Positions 1-8,925 of a stretch of DNA of 64,000 nucleotides are shown here, one piece after another. The stretch comes from JARDZU01 sp050742015. Lineage in GTDB: Bacteria; Actinomycetota; Acidimicrobiia; Spongiisociales; ZC4RG35. The notes under the pieces are model-generated. The model saw only the letters and a program-made list of their open reading frames with translations. It did no database searches and was not told where the DNA came from. The DNA lies in NCBI GenBank assembly GCA_050742015.1, contig JBOGEV010000014.1:41657-105656 (forward strand), written 5' to 3'. The position numbers and the translations under genes were made by a program. Numbering within the stretch: the first letter of the stretch is position 1; every line of letters begins with the position of its first letter.

Positions 1-225
1 GCTCGCCTTCGCGTCGAGGTGGACGTCTCCGACGACACGGTTGGAGACAAGATCCGTAAGGCGCTGACCCAGAAGCATCCGGCTGTGATCGTGGTCGGCG
101 ACGACGACGTCGCCAACTCCACCGTCGGTCTGCGTCTCTACGGCGAGGAACGGGACACGCGGGGAGTGGAGCTGATCGAGGCGACCAACCGGCTCGCCCA
201 GATGGCCAAGGCACCGGGCTCATGA
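1..225 (+). CDS. thrS: Threonyl-tRNA synthetase, C-terminal end (partial)
   Basis: The frame is open from the first base to the TGA at 223-225, so only the last 74 residues are present. They resemble the anticodon-binding domain of class II synthetases: a GDKIRKA helix, then a VIVVGDDDVANSTVGLRLY strand-turn-strand, as at the ThrRS C-terminus. ThrRS charges tRNA-Thr in the cytoplasm. The assignment is helped by context, because thrS precedes the pgsA-patA-pimA cluster in mycobacteria. The stop overlaps the ATG of the next gene (ATGA), so the two are probably translationally coupled. ProRS has a related domain, but this gene order favours ThrRS. Confidence 0.75.
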   Translation, partial: ARLRVEVDVSDDTVGDKIRKALTQKHPAVIVVGDDDVANSTVGLRLYGEERDTRGVELIEATNRLAQMAKAPGS

Positions 226-713
226 GTGATCGAGACGAGTCGCGCGTCGACCGCTCCGGGATCCACATCGACCGGGGCCTGGCTGATTCGCTGGCCATCG
301 AGGAGGAGCTCGACTCCAATGTGATCGGGCCCTATCGATTCCCCCAGCCGACCCGACGCAATGTCGCCGGCCTGGTCTTCGTGGCGGCCGCCGTGGTGAC
401 GATGCTGGTCATCGATGGTGGATGGCTGCCCGCACTCGGCCTGGTCGGTCTCGCTTCCTGGAACTTTGCCTCGGCCTGGCCGCTCGAAGTCGAAGAGGCC
501 AAAGCCCTCGCCATCGCCGGGTCCGCCGTCGATTTCCCCGTCGGGCACGCTTCGGCCGCAGTCACTTTTCACGGAATCCGTTCCCGCCCCCGTTGGAGCG
601 TGGTCCTCTACTCAGCGGAGGAACCCCCTGACCAACGCGCCCTGGTGGTCGTCGACGCGGTTTCCGGCGAGGTGGCCCAAGAGCCCTACGTGGAGGCCCT
701 GGAAGCGCTCTAG
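222..713 (+). CDS. Small membrane protein of unknown function (163 aa)
   Basis: Not recognised as a named family. The protein has a hydrophilic N-terminus of about 45 residues and two adjacent hydrophobic stretches (about 49-64 and 67-86) that would form a membrane hairpin. A soluble C-terminal part of about 75 residues reads like a small beta-rich domain ending in repeated VVVDAVSGEV-type strands. The ATG overlaps the thrS stop by four bases, so it is probably expressed with thrS. A HIT-family gene follows thrS in mycobacteria; nothing here resembles HIT. Confidence 0.65.
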   Translation: MSDRDESRVDRSGIHIDRGLADSLAIEEELDSNVIGPYRFPQPTRRNVAGLVFVAAAVVTMLVIDGGWLPALGLVGLASWNFASAWPLEVEEAKALAIAGSAVDFPVGHASAAVTFHGIRSRPRWSVVLYSAEEPPDQRALVVVDAVSGEVAQEPYVEALEAL

Positions 714-718
714 TCGCC

Positions 719-2005
719 TTACCGCTGGTCCATCGGGACGTAGGGCCGACGTTCGTGGCCCGAATACACCTGGCGAGGCCGAAAGATGCGGGTGCTCGGG
801 TCGGCGAGGAGCTCTCGCCACTGTGAGATCCATCCCGGCAGCCGACCCAGCGCGAAGAGCACGGTGAACATGTCGGTGGGGAATCCAATCGCCCGGTAGA
901 TGATCCCTGAGTAGAAGTCGACGTTGGGGTACAACTTGCGTTCGACGAAGTAGTCATCGGAGAGGGCCACTTCTTCGAGTTGCCGGGCGACATCGAGTAG
1001 TGGGTCGTCCTCGATCTTCAGGGCGTGGAGCACGTCGTCGGCCGCCTTCTTGATGATCCTCGCCCGAGGGTCGAAGTTCTTGTAGACCCGGTGACCGAAT
1101 CCCATCAACCGGAACTTGTCGTCCTTGTCCTTGGCCCTGGCGACGAAGGGGTCGACATCGCCACCGGCGGAGACGATCTCCTCGAGCATCTCGAGCACTT
1201 CCTGGTTGGCCCCACCATGGCGTGGGCCAGAGAGGGCATGGATGCCGGCGGCGACCGAGCTGAAGATGTTGGCCTCGCCGGACCCGACCAGCCGGACCGC
1301 AGAAGTCGAGCAGTTCTGACCGTGATCGGCATGCAGCACGAGGAGCATGTTGAGAGCGCGGGCCACGACCGGATCAGCCGTGTAGGGCTCGGCCGGCACC
1401 GAGAACATCATGTGCAAGAAGTTGGCCAGGTAACCCAGATCGTTCCTCGGGTAGACGTAGGGCTGGTGAGCCGAGTACTTGTAGGACCAGGCGACCATCG
1501 TCGGCGTCTTGGCGATCAGTCGCCGGGCGCTGATGTCGATTGCCTCCTCGTCGTGGGGGTCCAACGCATCCGGGTAGTAGGTGGCCAGGGCGGAGGTGGC
1601 CGAGGCGAGGATCTGCATGGGATGGGCGTCGTGGGGAAAGGCCTCGAAGAGGCTCTTCATGTCCTCGCGGATGAGGGTGTGGTGTGAGATCGACTCCTGG
1701 TACGCCTCCAGCTCGCTTCTCGTGGGCAGCTCGCCGTACTGCAGCAAGTAGGCCACCTCGAGGAAGCTCGAGTGCTCGGCGAGCTCCTCGATTAGGTAGC
1801 CCCGGTAGTGAAGGACACCTTCCTCGCCACCGACAAAGGACACGCCGGAGACACTCTCGACCGTGTTTCCGAAGCCGCGGTCGATGGTGGTGAGACCGAG
1901 TTCGCTGCGGAGACGGCTGATGTCGACGGCTAGGTCACCCTCGACGCCCTCGATCACATCGAGGCGCTCTTCCCTGTCTCCAAAGCGGATGACCGCGTCA
2001 GCCAT
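719..2005 (-). CDS. gltA: Citrate synthase
   Basis: Condenses oxaloacetate and acetyl-CoA to citrate, the entry step of the TCA cycle. At 428 residues it has the length of the type II, NADH-sensitive hexameric family. The catalytic residues align almost number for number with E. coli: His263 in SGPRHGGAN, His305 in GFGHRVYKN and Asp363 in YPNVDFYSG. The start is an ATG preceded by an AGGAAGGA ribosome site on the minus strand. It lies 21 bases behind the stop of fusA2, so the two are probably one minus-strand unit. It ends five bases from the convergent 163-aa gene. No missing residues were seen. Confidence 0.96.
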   Translation of the reverse strand: MADAVIRFGDREERLDVIEGVEGDLAVDISRLRSELGLTTIDRGFGNTVESVSGVSFVGGEEGVLHYRGYLIEELAEHSSFLEVAYLLQYGELPTRSELEAYQESISHHTLIREDMKSLFEAFPHDAHPMQILASATSALATYYPDALDPHDEEAIDISARRLIAKTPTMVAWSYKYSAHQPYVYPRNDLGYLANFLHMMFSVPAEPYTADPVVARALNMLLVLHADHGQNCSTSAVRLVGSGEANIFSSVAAGIHALSGPRHGGANQEVLEMLEEIVSAGGDVDPFVARAKDKDDKFRLMGFGHRVYKNFDPRARIIKKAADDVLHALKIEDDPLLDVARQLEEVALSDDYFVERKLYPNVDFYSGIIYRAIGFPTDMFTVLFALGRLPGWISQWRELLADPSTRIFRPRQVYSGHERRPYVPMDQR

Positions 2006-2026
2006 TCCAGTCCTTCCTATGCCAGG

Positions 2027-4081
2027 TCAGTCGTCCGAGGAGTTGGCCGCAGCTATCACCTGCTGCGCCTCGTTGTGCGGGACTTCTGCATAGTGGTCGA
2101 ATGCGACTTCGAAGCTGCCTCTTCCTGAGGTCAATGATCGCAGCTCGGCCGCATATTGCTGAATCTCGGCCATCGGGACTTCGGCTACCACCGCTCTGAG
2201 GGTGCCCTCGCCCTCCATTCCCAGGACCCTGCCCCGTTTTGAGTTGATGTCGCCCATGACGTCGCCGAGATGATCCTCGGGGACGGTGACGGTGACTCTC
2301 ATCACCGGTTCCAGCAAGATCGCCTTCAACTCGGGCGTCGCCGACCGGAGAGCCTGGATCCCCGCCATGCGGAACGACATCTCGTCGGAGTCGACTGCGT
2401 GGTACTTCCCGTCATAGACCTCCGCCGAGATGTCGATGACCGGGTATCCGGCGATGATGCCCCTGGTCAGCGCCTCCTGGATGCCTTTGTCGACGGCTGG
2501 GATGAACTGGCGGGGGATGGAGCCACCCTTGATCGAGTCGATGTACTCGTACCCAGATCCCCGGGGCATGGGAGCGAATTTCACGAAAGCCACACCGAAC
2601 TGACCGCGCCCACCCGACTGCTTCTTGTGCTTTCCCTCGGCGGAGGCGGTGGCAGTGATCGTCTCCCGGTAAGGGATTACAGGGAGTGAGGTGTCGACTT
2701 CCACTCCGAACTTGCGATGGATCCGGGCCACCGTCACATCGAGGTGGGTATCGCCCAGACCGGCCAGGATCGTCTCCCCGGTGTCGGAGCGACGCTCGAC
2801 CCTGAGCGTTGGGTCCTCCTCCTCGATCCGGTGCAGCGCAGTCGACAGCTTCTCCTCGTCGTGATGGGATCGTGGCGTGATCGCCACCTCGGCCACGGGC
2901 CTTGGGTATTCGATCCTGTCGATGACCAGGCCGCTGCCGGCGCTGCGCATCGTGTCGCCGACGCTCACGTTGTCGATCTTCGCCACGGCGCCGATGCCGC
3001 CAGCCGGAAGGTCGGGAACGTCGTTGTGCTCCTTCCCCTGAAGCTTGAACAGGTTGTGGAGCCTGACCCGGCCCCCGCTGCTCAGCTCCAGCTCCTGGTC
3101 GGCCTTGACCGTCCCCGAATAGATGCGAAACAGCGAGATTCGCCCAACGAACGGGTCCGAGACCGACTTGAAGACGTAGGCGAGGGCGGGCCCGCCCTCG
3201 GAGAGCGCCGAGGCCTCACCCTCGCTCAACGGGGGAAATGCGCGCTCTAGGGGGTTGGGGCCGTAGTCCACGATGAACTCGGCGAGGAGATCGATGCCGA
3301 CGAGTTTCTCCGCTGAGGTGACCAACACCGGCTGGATCTCACCGGACACGATCCCCTCGTGGATCGTGGAGACGATCTGCTCGCGAGATGGCTCCGTGCC
3401 CTCGAAGTAGGCCTCCATCATCTCGTCGTCGGTCTCGACCACCGTCTCGACCAGGGCGGTGTGGGCGCTATGGACGAGGTCCTCCACCTCTTCGGGCAGG
3501 TCCACCTCCTTGCCGGTCTTGTCACCGGCCGCGTACTCATAGGCTCGCTCCGAAGCGACCCGGACCAGGCCACGCAGTCCTTCTTCGGACCCGATCGGAA
3601 CCTGGATCGGGGCGATCGCCTTGCCGAACGACTCCCGCAGCTGGTCGAGCGTTCGCTGAAAGGAGGACCGGTCACGGTCGAGTTTGGTCACGACGACCGC
3701 CCGGGGTATTCCCTCGTCGGCCGCGACTTTCCAGAGTTGTTCGGTCTGGACCTCGATCCCGTCCACACCCGAGACCACGAAGAGGGCTAGGTCGGCGGCA
3801 CGAATTGCGGCCCGGGCGTCCCCGGAGAAGTCGCTCGATCCCGGGGAGTCGATCAGGTTGATCTGGTGGTCGTTCCAACTGAGCGTGGCAACGGCGAGGC
3901 CCAGCGAGATGCCGCGGTCGATCTCCTCCGGTTCATGGTCGAGGACCGTCGTTCCTTGCTCCACCGAGCCGCGACGAGTTGTGGCGCCGCCAACGTAGAG
4001 CAGAGCTTCGGCGAGGGTTGTCTTGCCGCTCCCGCCATGGCCGACGAGGGCGACATTGCGGACTCTCTCGGGTAACAACAA
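2027..4081 (-). CDS. fusA2: EF-G-like translational GTPase (EF-G2 type)
   Basis: A 684-residue EF-G homologue. G1 is GHGGSGKTT (about residues 14-22), G3 is DSPG and G4 is TKLD in place of NKXD. EF-G domains II-V follow, including a domain IV segment (GGRGQFGVAFVKF) and a C-terminal domain V. The altered G4 and the absence of neighbouring rpsL, rpsG or tuf fit the actinobacterial EF-G2 paralogues rather than the main fusA. The role of EF-G2 is poorly known; GTP binding is likely, translocation is not assured. The start is a TTG behind AGGAGG. The next codon (4078) is also TTG, has better spacing and may be the true start. Probably co-transcribed with gltA. Confidence 0.88.
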   Translation of the reverse strand: MLLPERVRNVALVGHGGSGKTTLAEALLYVGGATTRRGSVEQGTTVLDHEPEEIDRGISLGLAVATLSWNDHQINLIDSPGSSDFSGDARAAIRAADLALFVVSGVDGIEVQTEQLWKVAADEGIPRAVVVTKLDRDRSSFQRTLDQLRESFGKAIAPIQVPIGSEEGLRGLVRVASERAYEYAAGDKTGKEVDLPEEVEDLVHSAHTALVETVVETDDEMMEAYFEGTEPSREQIVSTIHEGIVSGEIQPVLVTSAEKLVGIDLLAEFIVDYGPNPLERAFPPLSEGEASALSEGGPALAYVFKSVSDPFVGRISLFRIYSGTVKADQELELSSGGRVRLHNLFKLQGKEHNDVPDLPAGGIGAVAKIDNVSVGDTMRSAGSGLVIDRIEYPRPVAEVAITPRSHHDEEKLSTALHRIEEEDPTLRVERRSDTGETILAGLGDTHLDVTVARIHRKFGVEVDTSLPVIPYRETITATASAEGKHKKQSGGRGQFGVAFVKFAPMPRGSGYEYIDSIKGGSIPRQFIPAVDKGIQEALTRGIIAGYPVIDISAEVYDGKYHAVDSDEMSFRMAGIQALRSATPELKAILLEPVMRVTVTVPEDHLGDVMGDINSKRGRVLGMEGEGTLRAVVAEVPMAEIQQYAAELRSLTSGRGSFEVAFDHYAEVPHNEAQQVIAAANSSDD

Positions 4082-4148
4082 GACCTCCTGTTGGTGCGAA
4101 GAGCCGATCCTAACCCTGCCTGGAGCCAGGACTACTGGGTCGGCCTGC

Positions 4149-4154
4149 TACTTT
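4149..4154 (+). promoter_or_regulatory. Putative -10 element (TACTTT) for a leaderless pgsA transcript
   Basis: TACTTT lies eight bases before the GTG at 4163 with no Shine-Dalgarno sequence. The same layout is seen before many unit-leading genes in this window. It supports the GTG as the pgsA start over the TTG at 4091. Confidence 0.45.
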
Positions 4155-4162
4155 CCTCCGTC

Positions 4163-4741
4163 GTGATCGACACGCGGGTACGTCCCCGGGTAACCCGTTT
4201 TCTCGAGCCAATCGGCAAGGCTCTGGCCGGCCTAGGGGTGAGCCCCACGGTCATGACCTCAGTGGGGCTGGCCATAGTCATCGCCGGGTCGGTGATGATC
4301 TCCACCGGGGCTCTCCGCATGGGGGCGATAGTCGTGGTGATCGGGTCGATCCTCGATGGACTCGACGGGTCGGTGGCCCGCGCCTCGGGGACCGAGACGG
4401 CGCGGGGTGCATTCCTCGACTCCGCCTTCGACCGATTGGGAGAGATAGCGGCCTTCGCCGGGCTCGGAGTGGCAGTGGCGCGGGAGACCGGGGACGAAGG
4501 AGTCCTGCTCCTCATCATCCTCGCCATCGGCGGGGCGATGCTGGTTCCCTACATCAGGTCTCGGGCCGAAGTCGAAGGATTCAACGGCAAAGGTGGCCTC
4601 ATGGGACGGGCAGAACGGGTGCTCCTGTTCACCGTGGGCCTGATCGCCGGATACGTCGAGCCCATGTTGTGGATCTTCGTGGTCCTGGTCTGGATCACGG
4701 CCTTGATGCGCTTCGTCGACACCTACCGTTCATTCGAGTGA
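4163..4741 (+). CDS. pgsA: CDP-alcohol phosphatidyltransferase, probable phosphatidylinositol-phosphate synthase
   Basis: An integral membrane enzyme that transfers a CDP-diacylglycerol phosphatidyl group to a polyol. The full family signature D-x2-DG-x2-AR-x8-G-x3-D-x3-D is present, starting DGLDGSVAR, and several hydrophobic helices follow. Being upstream of an acyltransferase and a PimA-like mannosyltransferase, in the order of mycobacterial pgsA1-patA-pimA, points to inositol phosphate as the acceptor; phosphatidylglycerol-phosphate synthase is the alternative. An upstream TTG at 4091 would add 24 non-conserved residues. The GTG at 4163 fits the family N-terminus and has a TACTTT hexamer eight bases upstream. 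The stop overlaps the next start (GTGA). Confidence 0.88.
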   Translation: MIDTRVRPRVTRFLEPIGKALAGLGVSPTVMTSVGLAIVIAGSVMISTGALRMGAIVVVIGSILDGLDGSVARASGTETARGAFLDSAFDRLGEIAAFAGLGVAVARETGDEGVLLLIILAIGGAMLVPYIRSRAEVEGFNGKGGLMGRAERVLLFTVGLIAGYVEPMLWIFVVLVWITALMRFVDTYRSFE

Positions 4742-5616
4742 AGGACCTCCCCGGATACCTCGCCCTACGTCTCGGCGCAGGGCTGATCGGCCTGCTCCCC
4801 GCGGCGGCTGCTCGTGGGTTGGGCCGGGCCGGTGGCCGCGTGTGGCATGCCCTGGCCGGGGGACGACGGAACATGGCCGAGCGCCACATGAGACGAGTCC
4901 TGGGTGACGGAGCGGACCCGGAACGGGCCGCCCGGTCGGTCATGCGATCCTATGGCCGCTATTACGCCGAGGCTCTCTGGGTGAGGGGGAGGCGGGTGGA
5001 GGAGCTCAAAACTCATACCGCGGTGGAGGGCCTGCAGAGGATCATCGACGCCCGCGACCAGGGCACCGGCATGATCTACGGGCTTCCCCACGTCGGCAAC
5101 TGGGAGGTTGCGGCGCCGGTTGCCGTCTCCGAGAAGGTCCCGGTGGTCGCAGTTGCCGAGAAGCTGCCCAATCGCAAGATCACCGATTGGTTCACCGACA
5201 TGAGGTCCGAGTTCGGCATCGAGATCGTGCTGGCGACCGGCGGTACCGAGGTCATGAGAAAGCTGGAGACGGCTCTCCGGGACAACAAGGCGGTGGCGCT
5301 CCTCGCCGACCGGGACCTGAAAGGTCGAGGCGTCGAGGTCGTGTTCTTCGGTGAGAAGACCACCTTGCCTCCGGGGCCGGCCACCCTTGCCCTGAGGACG
5401 GGAGCCCCCCTGTTCCCTGTCGCCACCTATTTCGACGGTGACAACGGTTATCGGGTGGTGGTGCAACCCGCGATTCCGATACCCGACGAGGGGACCCGTT
5501 CTGAGAAGGTGGCTGCGATGACTCAATCCCTGGCGGCGGAAATGGAGACGCTGATACGGGCCGCTCCGGAGCAATGGCATCTGGTCCAGCCCAACTGGCC
5601 CTCGGATCGGACCTGA
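4738..5616 (+). CDS. Phosphatidylinositol mannoside acyltransferase (PatA-like, LpxL/HtrB family)
   Basis: A 292-residue membrane-associated acyltransferase of the lipid A acyltransferase superfamily. The catalytic HX4E pair is His118-Glu123 in PHVGNWE. A DRDLKGRG segment and a PPGPATLALRTGAP segment match later conserved blocks. In mycobacteria this position holds PatA (Rv2611c), which acylates the mannose of PIM1 and PIM2; the same role is inferred here from synteny. The start GTG at 4738 overlaps the pgsA stop, and pimA begins one base after its stop. All three genes therefore look like one tightly coupled PIM operon. Confidence 0.86.
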   Translation: MKDLPGYLALRLGAGLIGLLPAAAARGLGRAGGRVWHALAGGRRNMAERHMRRVLGDGADPERAARSVMRSYGRYYAEALWVRGRRVEELKTHTAVEGLQRIIDARDQGTGMIYGLPHVGNWEVAAPVAVSEKVPVVAVAEKLPNRKITDWFTDMRSEFGIEIVLATGGTEVMRKLETALRDNKAVALLADRDLKGRGVEVVFFGEKTTLPPGPATLALRTGAPLFPVATYFDGDNGYRVVVQPAIPIPDEGTRSEKVAAMTQSLAAEMETLIRAAPEQWHLVQPNWPSDRT

Positions 5617-5617
5617 C

Positions 5618-6664
5618 ATGAAGGTGGGCCTGGTCTGCCCCTACGACCTGTCCGCGCCGGGTGGGGTGCAGCAGGTCACGATCGAGTTGGCCGCCGAGCT
5701 CCGGCGGGTGGGTGACGAGGTGACCCTGATCGGGGCCGGTGCATATGGGTCACACGGTCCGGGTCACGACGACGACACGGTGATGGCGGGAAGGCCGTTC
5801 CGGATCCGGGCCAACGACTCTGTCGTTCCCCTCACCTTGAGCCCGATGTCGTGGGGCCGTGTCCGCCGGGCCCTGGCCGATGTCGACGTGGTCCACGTCC
5901 ACGAGCCGCTGGTGCCTTGGGTCGGTTGGGTGGCTTTGACGGTCGACAAGCCGACTGTCGCAACGTTTCATGCCGATCCACGTGGCTGGGTGGCCGGAGC
6001 CTACGAGCGCGCCCCACTGATCGGCCGAAGGTTGAGAAGGGCCGTGCTGACCGCAGTGAGCGACACCGCGGCGAAGGCGATCCCGACGGAGTGGGGCCTG
6101 ATCGCGATCATCCCCAACGGGATCGACGTCTCCTCGTACCGGCTCCCGGTGGGCCGGGTCGATCGCCGGGTGTGCTTCCTGGGACGGGACGAGCCGCGAA
6201 AGGGGCTCGACGTGATCCTCGAGGCTTGGCCCATCGTTCGTGAGCAGGTTCCCCAGGCGGAGCTCAAGGTGATGGGCGCCACGAGATCGGTCACCGAGCC
6301 GGGGGTCGAATACCTGGGTCGTGTCAGCGTCGGGGAGAAGAAGAGGGTCCTTGCCTCCAGCCTGGTCTACGTCGCTCCCAACACTGGCGGGGAGAGTTTC
6401 GGGATCGTGATTGCCGAAGGGCTGGCGGCCGGCTGCGCCGTCGTCTGTTCCGACCTCCCGGCTTTTCGCGCCGTGATCGGGGACGCTGGAAGGCTGGTCC
6501 CGGTAGGGGATGGGAAACGGCTCGCCCAGGAGGTCGCCTCCTTGCTGAGCAACCCCGAGGAGGCACGGGCTCTGGGGGAGCTGGGCGCAGAGGAGGCCAA
6601 GCGGTTCGACTGGAGCGTCGTCGGGTCGGCCTACCGCGACCTCTACCAGCAGGTGGTCTCTTAG
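5618..6664 (+). CDS. pimA: PimA-like glycosyltransferase (GT4), phosphatidylinositol alpha-mannosyltransferase
   Basis: A 348-residue GT-B enzyme that would add the first mannose from GDP-mannose to phosphatidylinositol on the cytoplasmic side of the membrane. The N-terminus MKVGLVCPYDLSAPGGVQ is the PimA signature with its glycine-rich GGVQ loop. The GT4 EX7E pair is Glu259 and Glu267 in GGESFGIVIAE. Length and order (third gene after pgsA and patA) match mycobacterial pimA. It starts one base after the acyltransferase stop. Another GT4 specificity cannot be excluded from sequence alone. Confidence 0.9.
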   Translation: MKVGLVCPYDLSAPGGVQQVTIELAAELRRVGDEVTLIGAGAYGSHGPGHDDDTVMAGRPFRIRANDSVVPLTLSPMSWGRVRRALADVDVVHVHEPLVPWVGWVALTVDKPTVATFHADPRGWVAGAYERAPLIGRRLRRAVLTAVSDTAAKAIPTEWGLIAIIPNGIDVSSYRLPVGRVDRRVCFLGRDEPRKGLDVILEAWPIVREQVPQAELKVMGATRSVTEPGVEYLGRVSVGEKKRVLASSLVYVAPNTGGESFGIVIAEGLAAGCAVVCSDLPAFRAVIGDAGRLVPVGDGKRLAQEVASLLSNPEEARALGELGAEEAKRFDWSVVGSAYRDLYQQVVS

Positions 6665-6683
6665 ATCATCGCCGCCGACCCTG

Positions 6684-6689
6684 TACCAT
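6684..6689 (+). promoter_or_regulatory. Putative -10 element (TACCAT) for pdxS
   Basis: TACCAT just after the pimA stop, 31 bases before the favoured GTG start of pdxS. This leaves room for a short leader carrying a GAGAGAAG ribosome site. Confidence 0.35.
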
Positions 6690-6720
6690 GGGATCTCCCC
6701 TCAATGGAGCCGAGAGAGAA

Positions 6721-7602
6721 GTGGAAACCGGTACCGATCGCGTGAAGAGAGGCCTGGCCGAGATGCTCAAGGGCGGCGTCATCATGGACGTCGTAACCGC
6801 AGACGAGGCCAAGATCGCCGAAGAGGCCGGCGCGGTCGCGGTGATGGCCCTGGAACGGGTCCCTTCCGACATCCGGAAGCAGGGTGGCGTGGCCCGGATG
6901 GCCGACCCGACCAAGATCGAGGAGATCCAGGCCGCGGTGACCATCCCGGTGATGGCCAAGTGCCGCATCGGCCACTTTGCCGAGGCCGCGGTCCTCCAGG
7001 CCCTCGGTGTCGACTACATCGACGAGTCAGAGGTGTTGACACCGGCGGACGAGGAGCATCACGTCGACAAGTGGGCATTCACCACCCCGTTCGTCTGTGG
7101 CGCCCGCAACCTGGGTGAGGCACTCCGTCGCATCGGGGAGGGGGCGGCCATGATTCGGACCAAAGGCGAAGCCGGGACGGGGAACGTGGTGGAGGCAGTC
7201 CGTCACATGAGGACCGTCACCAACCAGATGCGGGCCCTGACCACGATGGACGAAGCGCAACTCATGGCGGCGGCCCGTGATCACTCGGCTCCTCACGAGT
7301 TGGTGCGGGAAGTTGCGTCGACCGGCAAGCTCCCTGTCGTCAACTTCGCCGCCGGCGGCATCGCCACGCCGTCGGATGCCGCATTGATGATGTCGCTCGG
7401 TGTCGACGGTGTCTTCGTCGGATCGGGGATTTTCAAGAGCTCCGGCCCCGAGGCCTATGCCCGGGCCATCGTCGAGGCGACGACCTTCTGGAACGAGCCC
7501 GAGGTCGTGGCCAAGGTCTCCCGCGGGCTCGGCGAGGCCATGCCCGGCATCGAGATCAACACCCTGGGTGACACGGAGCGTCTCGCCTCCCGGGGATGGT
7601 GA
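6721..7602 (+). CDS. pdxS: Pyridoxal 5'-phosphate synthase, synthase subunit PdxS
   Basis: The (beta/alpha)8 subunit that makes PLP from ribose 5-phosphate, glyceraldehyde 3-phosphate and ammonia supplied by PdxT. The sequence carries GTDRVKRGLAEMLKGGVIMD at the N-terminus and ALERVPSDIRKQGGVARM, with the family lysines, and GGIATPSDAALMMSLGVDGV near the C-terminal phosphate site. An ATG at 6688 is in frame but adds 11 residues absent from the family. The GTG at 6721 has a purine-rich site just upstream and fits homologues. pdxT follows after one base. The pdxS-pdxT-yebC-ruvCAB order resembles mycobacteria. Confidence 0.95.
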   Translation: METGTDRVKRGLAEMLKGGVIMDVVTADEAKIAEEAGAVAVMALERVPSDIRKQGGVARMADPTKIEEIQAAVTIPVMAKCRIGHFAEAAVLQALGVDYIDESEVLTPADEEHHVDKWAFTTPFVCGARNLGEALRRIGEGAAMIRTKGEAGTGNVVEAVRHMRTVTNQMRALTTMDEAQLMAAARDHSAPHELVREVASTGKLPVVNFAAGGIATPSDAALMMSLGVDGVFVGSGIFKSSGPEAYARAIVEATTFWNEPEVVAKVSRGLGEAMPGIEINTLGDTERLASRGW

Positions 7603-7603
7603 C

Positions 7604-8167
7604 ATGACCACCGTCGGCGTCCTTGCCCTGCAGGGCGACGTACGGGAGCACCTGACGATCCTCGAGCACCTCGGTGTGAGCGCAAGGCAGGTGAAGAAGC
7701 CGGAACAGCTCGAGTCGGTCGACGCCCTGGTCATCCCCGGTGGCGAGTCGACCACGATCGGGAAGATGGCGGTCCGATTCGGCCTTCTCGAGCCGCTGCG
7801 GGAGGCGGTCGAGTCTGGCCTCCCCACCTATGGCACCTGCGCCGGCCTCATCCTTCTGGCCGGAGCGGTAACGGACGGGGATCAGCCGTTGTTGGGTGTC
7901 CTCGACATCGTGGTCCGCCGTAACGCCTTCGGCCGGCAGAACGAGTCCTTCGAGTCGGACCTGGACATCGACGGGCTCGAGGATCGATTCCACGCCGTGT
8001 TCATTCGGGCCCCCTGGGTCGAGAAGGTGGGCTCTGATGTCGAGGTGCTGGCCGCGATCGAGGAGCATCCGGTAATGGTGCGTCAGAACGCGATCCTGGC
8101 CTCGTCGTTCCATCCCGAGCTCACCGGTGACGGGCGGATCCACCGCATGCTCCTGGACCTGATCTGA
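7604..8167 (+). CDS. pdxT: Pyridoxal 5'-phosphate synthase, glutaminase subunit PdxT
   Basis: A 187-residue class I glutamine amidotransferase that hydrolyses glutamine and channels ammonia to PdxS. The nucleophile Cys is in GTCAGLI, the oxyanion region is PGGESTTIGK, and the His-Glu pair is in SSFHPELT. The ATG at 7604 begins MTTVGVLALQGDV, the normal family start, one base after the pdxS stop. Translational coupling with pdxS would keep the 12:12 complex balanced. Confidence 0.96.
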   Translation: MTTVGVLALQGDVREHLTILEHLGVSARQVKKPEQLESVDALVIPGGESTTIGKMAVRFGLLEPLREAVESGLPTYGTCAGLILLAGAVTDGDQPLLGVLDIVVRRNAFGRQNESFESDLDIDGLEDRFHAVFIRAPWVEKVGSDVEVLAAIEEHPVMVRQNAILASSFHPELTGDGRIHRMLLDLI

Positions 8168-8175
8168 GTTAGTCC

Positions 8176-8925
8176 ATGGCCGGTCACTCGAAATGGGCCA
8201 ACATCAAGCACCGCAAAGGCCGGCAGGACGCGGCCCGCGGCAAGCTGTTCGGCAAGCTGGCCAAGGCGATCGAGATCGCGGCGCGGGAGGGTGGAGGCAA
8301 TCCCGACTTCAACCCGACCTTGGCCACTGCCATCTTCAAGGCAAAAGCTGCCTCGATGCCCAACGACAACATCGATCGTGCGGTCAAACGCGGCACCGGC
8401 GAGGTCGAAGGGGCCCATTACGAGGAGGTCTGGTACGAGGGCTACGGTCCGGGGGGTGTCGCCCTATATGTGCAGATCCTCACCGACAACCGCAACCGAG
8501 CTGCCTCCGACGTCCGGTCCACGTTCACCCGGAGCGGGGGCAACCTCGGGGAGCCGGGCTCGGTGGGCTATCTGTTCAGCCAGAAGGGCCTGATCGAAGT
8601 GCGAGGCGACGAAGACGACGTGATGCTCGTCGCCCTGGACTCGGGCGCCGAGGACATCCGCGAGTCGGGTGACGGCTGGTTCGAGGTGATCACGTCGCCG
8701 GGTGAACTGCAGCAGGTGCGCTCGGCCCTCGACGAAGCCGGTCTCGATGTGGAGACGGCGGACGTCACGCAGCTTCCATCGAGCACCGTCCCTGTTGGAG
8801 AAGGCGAGGCGCGAAAACTTCTGCGTTTGATCGACGCTTTGGACGACTTGGACGACGTGCAGGCCGTCTTCTCCAACTACGACATCGATGACGATGTCAT
8901 GGAGAAGGCGCTCGAAGAAGTCTGA
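8176..8925 (+). CDS. yebC: YebC/PmpR family (TACO1-like) regulatory or translation-associated protein
   Basis: A 249-residue protein starting MAGHSKWANIKHRKGRQD, the hallmark of the YebC family. Three-domain architecture is evident from the conserved MPNDNIDRAVKRG, GYGPGGVALYVQILTDN and GSVGYLFSQKGLI blocks. Members have been described as transcription regulators and, more recently, as ribosome-associated factors that relieve stalling; which applies here is unknown. It sits upstream of ruvCAB as in many bacteria, here separated by about 1.6 kb. Its TGA abuts the stop of the convergent glsB-like gene, the two stops forming the palindrome TGATCA. Confidence 0.95.
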   Translation: MAGHSKWANIKHRKGRQDAARGKLFGKLAKAIEIAAREGGGNPDFNPTLATAIFKAKAASMPNDNIDRAVKRGTGEVEGAHYEEVWYEGYGPGGVALYVQILTDNRNRAASDVRSTFTRSGGNLGEPGSVGYLFSQKGLIEVRGDEDDVMLVALDSGAEDIRESGDGWFEVITSPGELQQVRSALDEAGLDVETADVTQLPSSTVPVGEGEARKLLRLIDALDDLDDVQAVFSNYDIDDDVMEKALEEV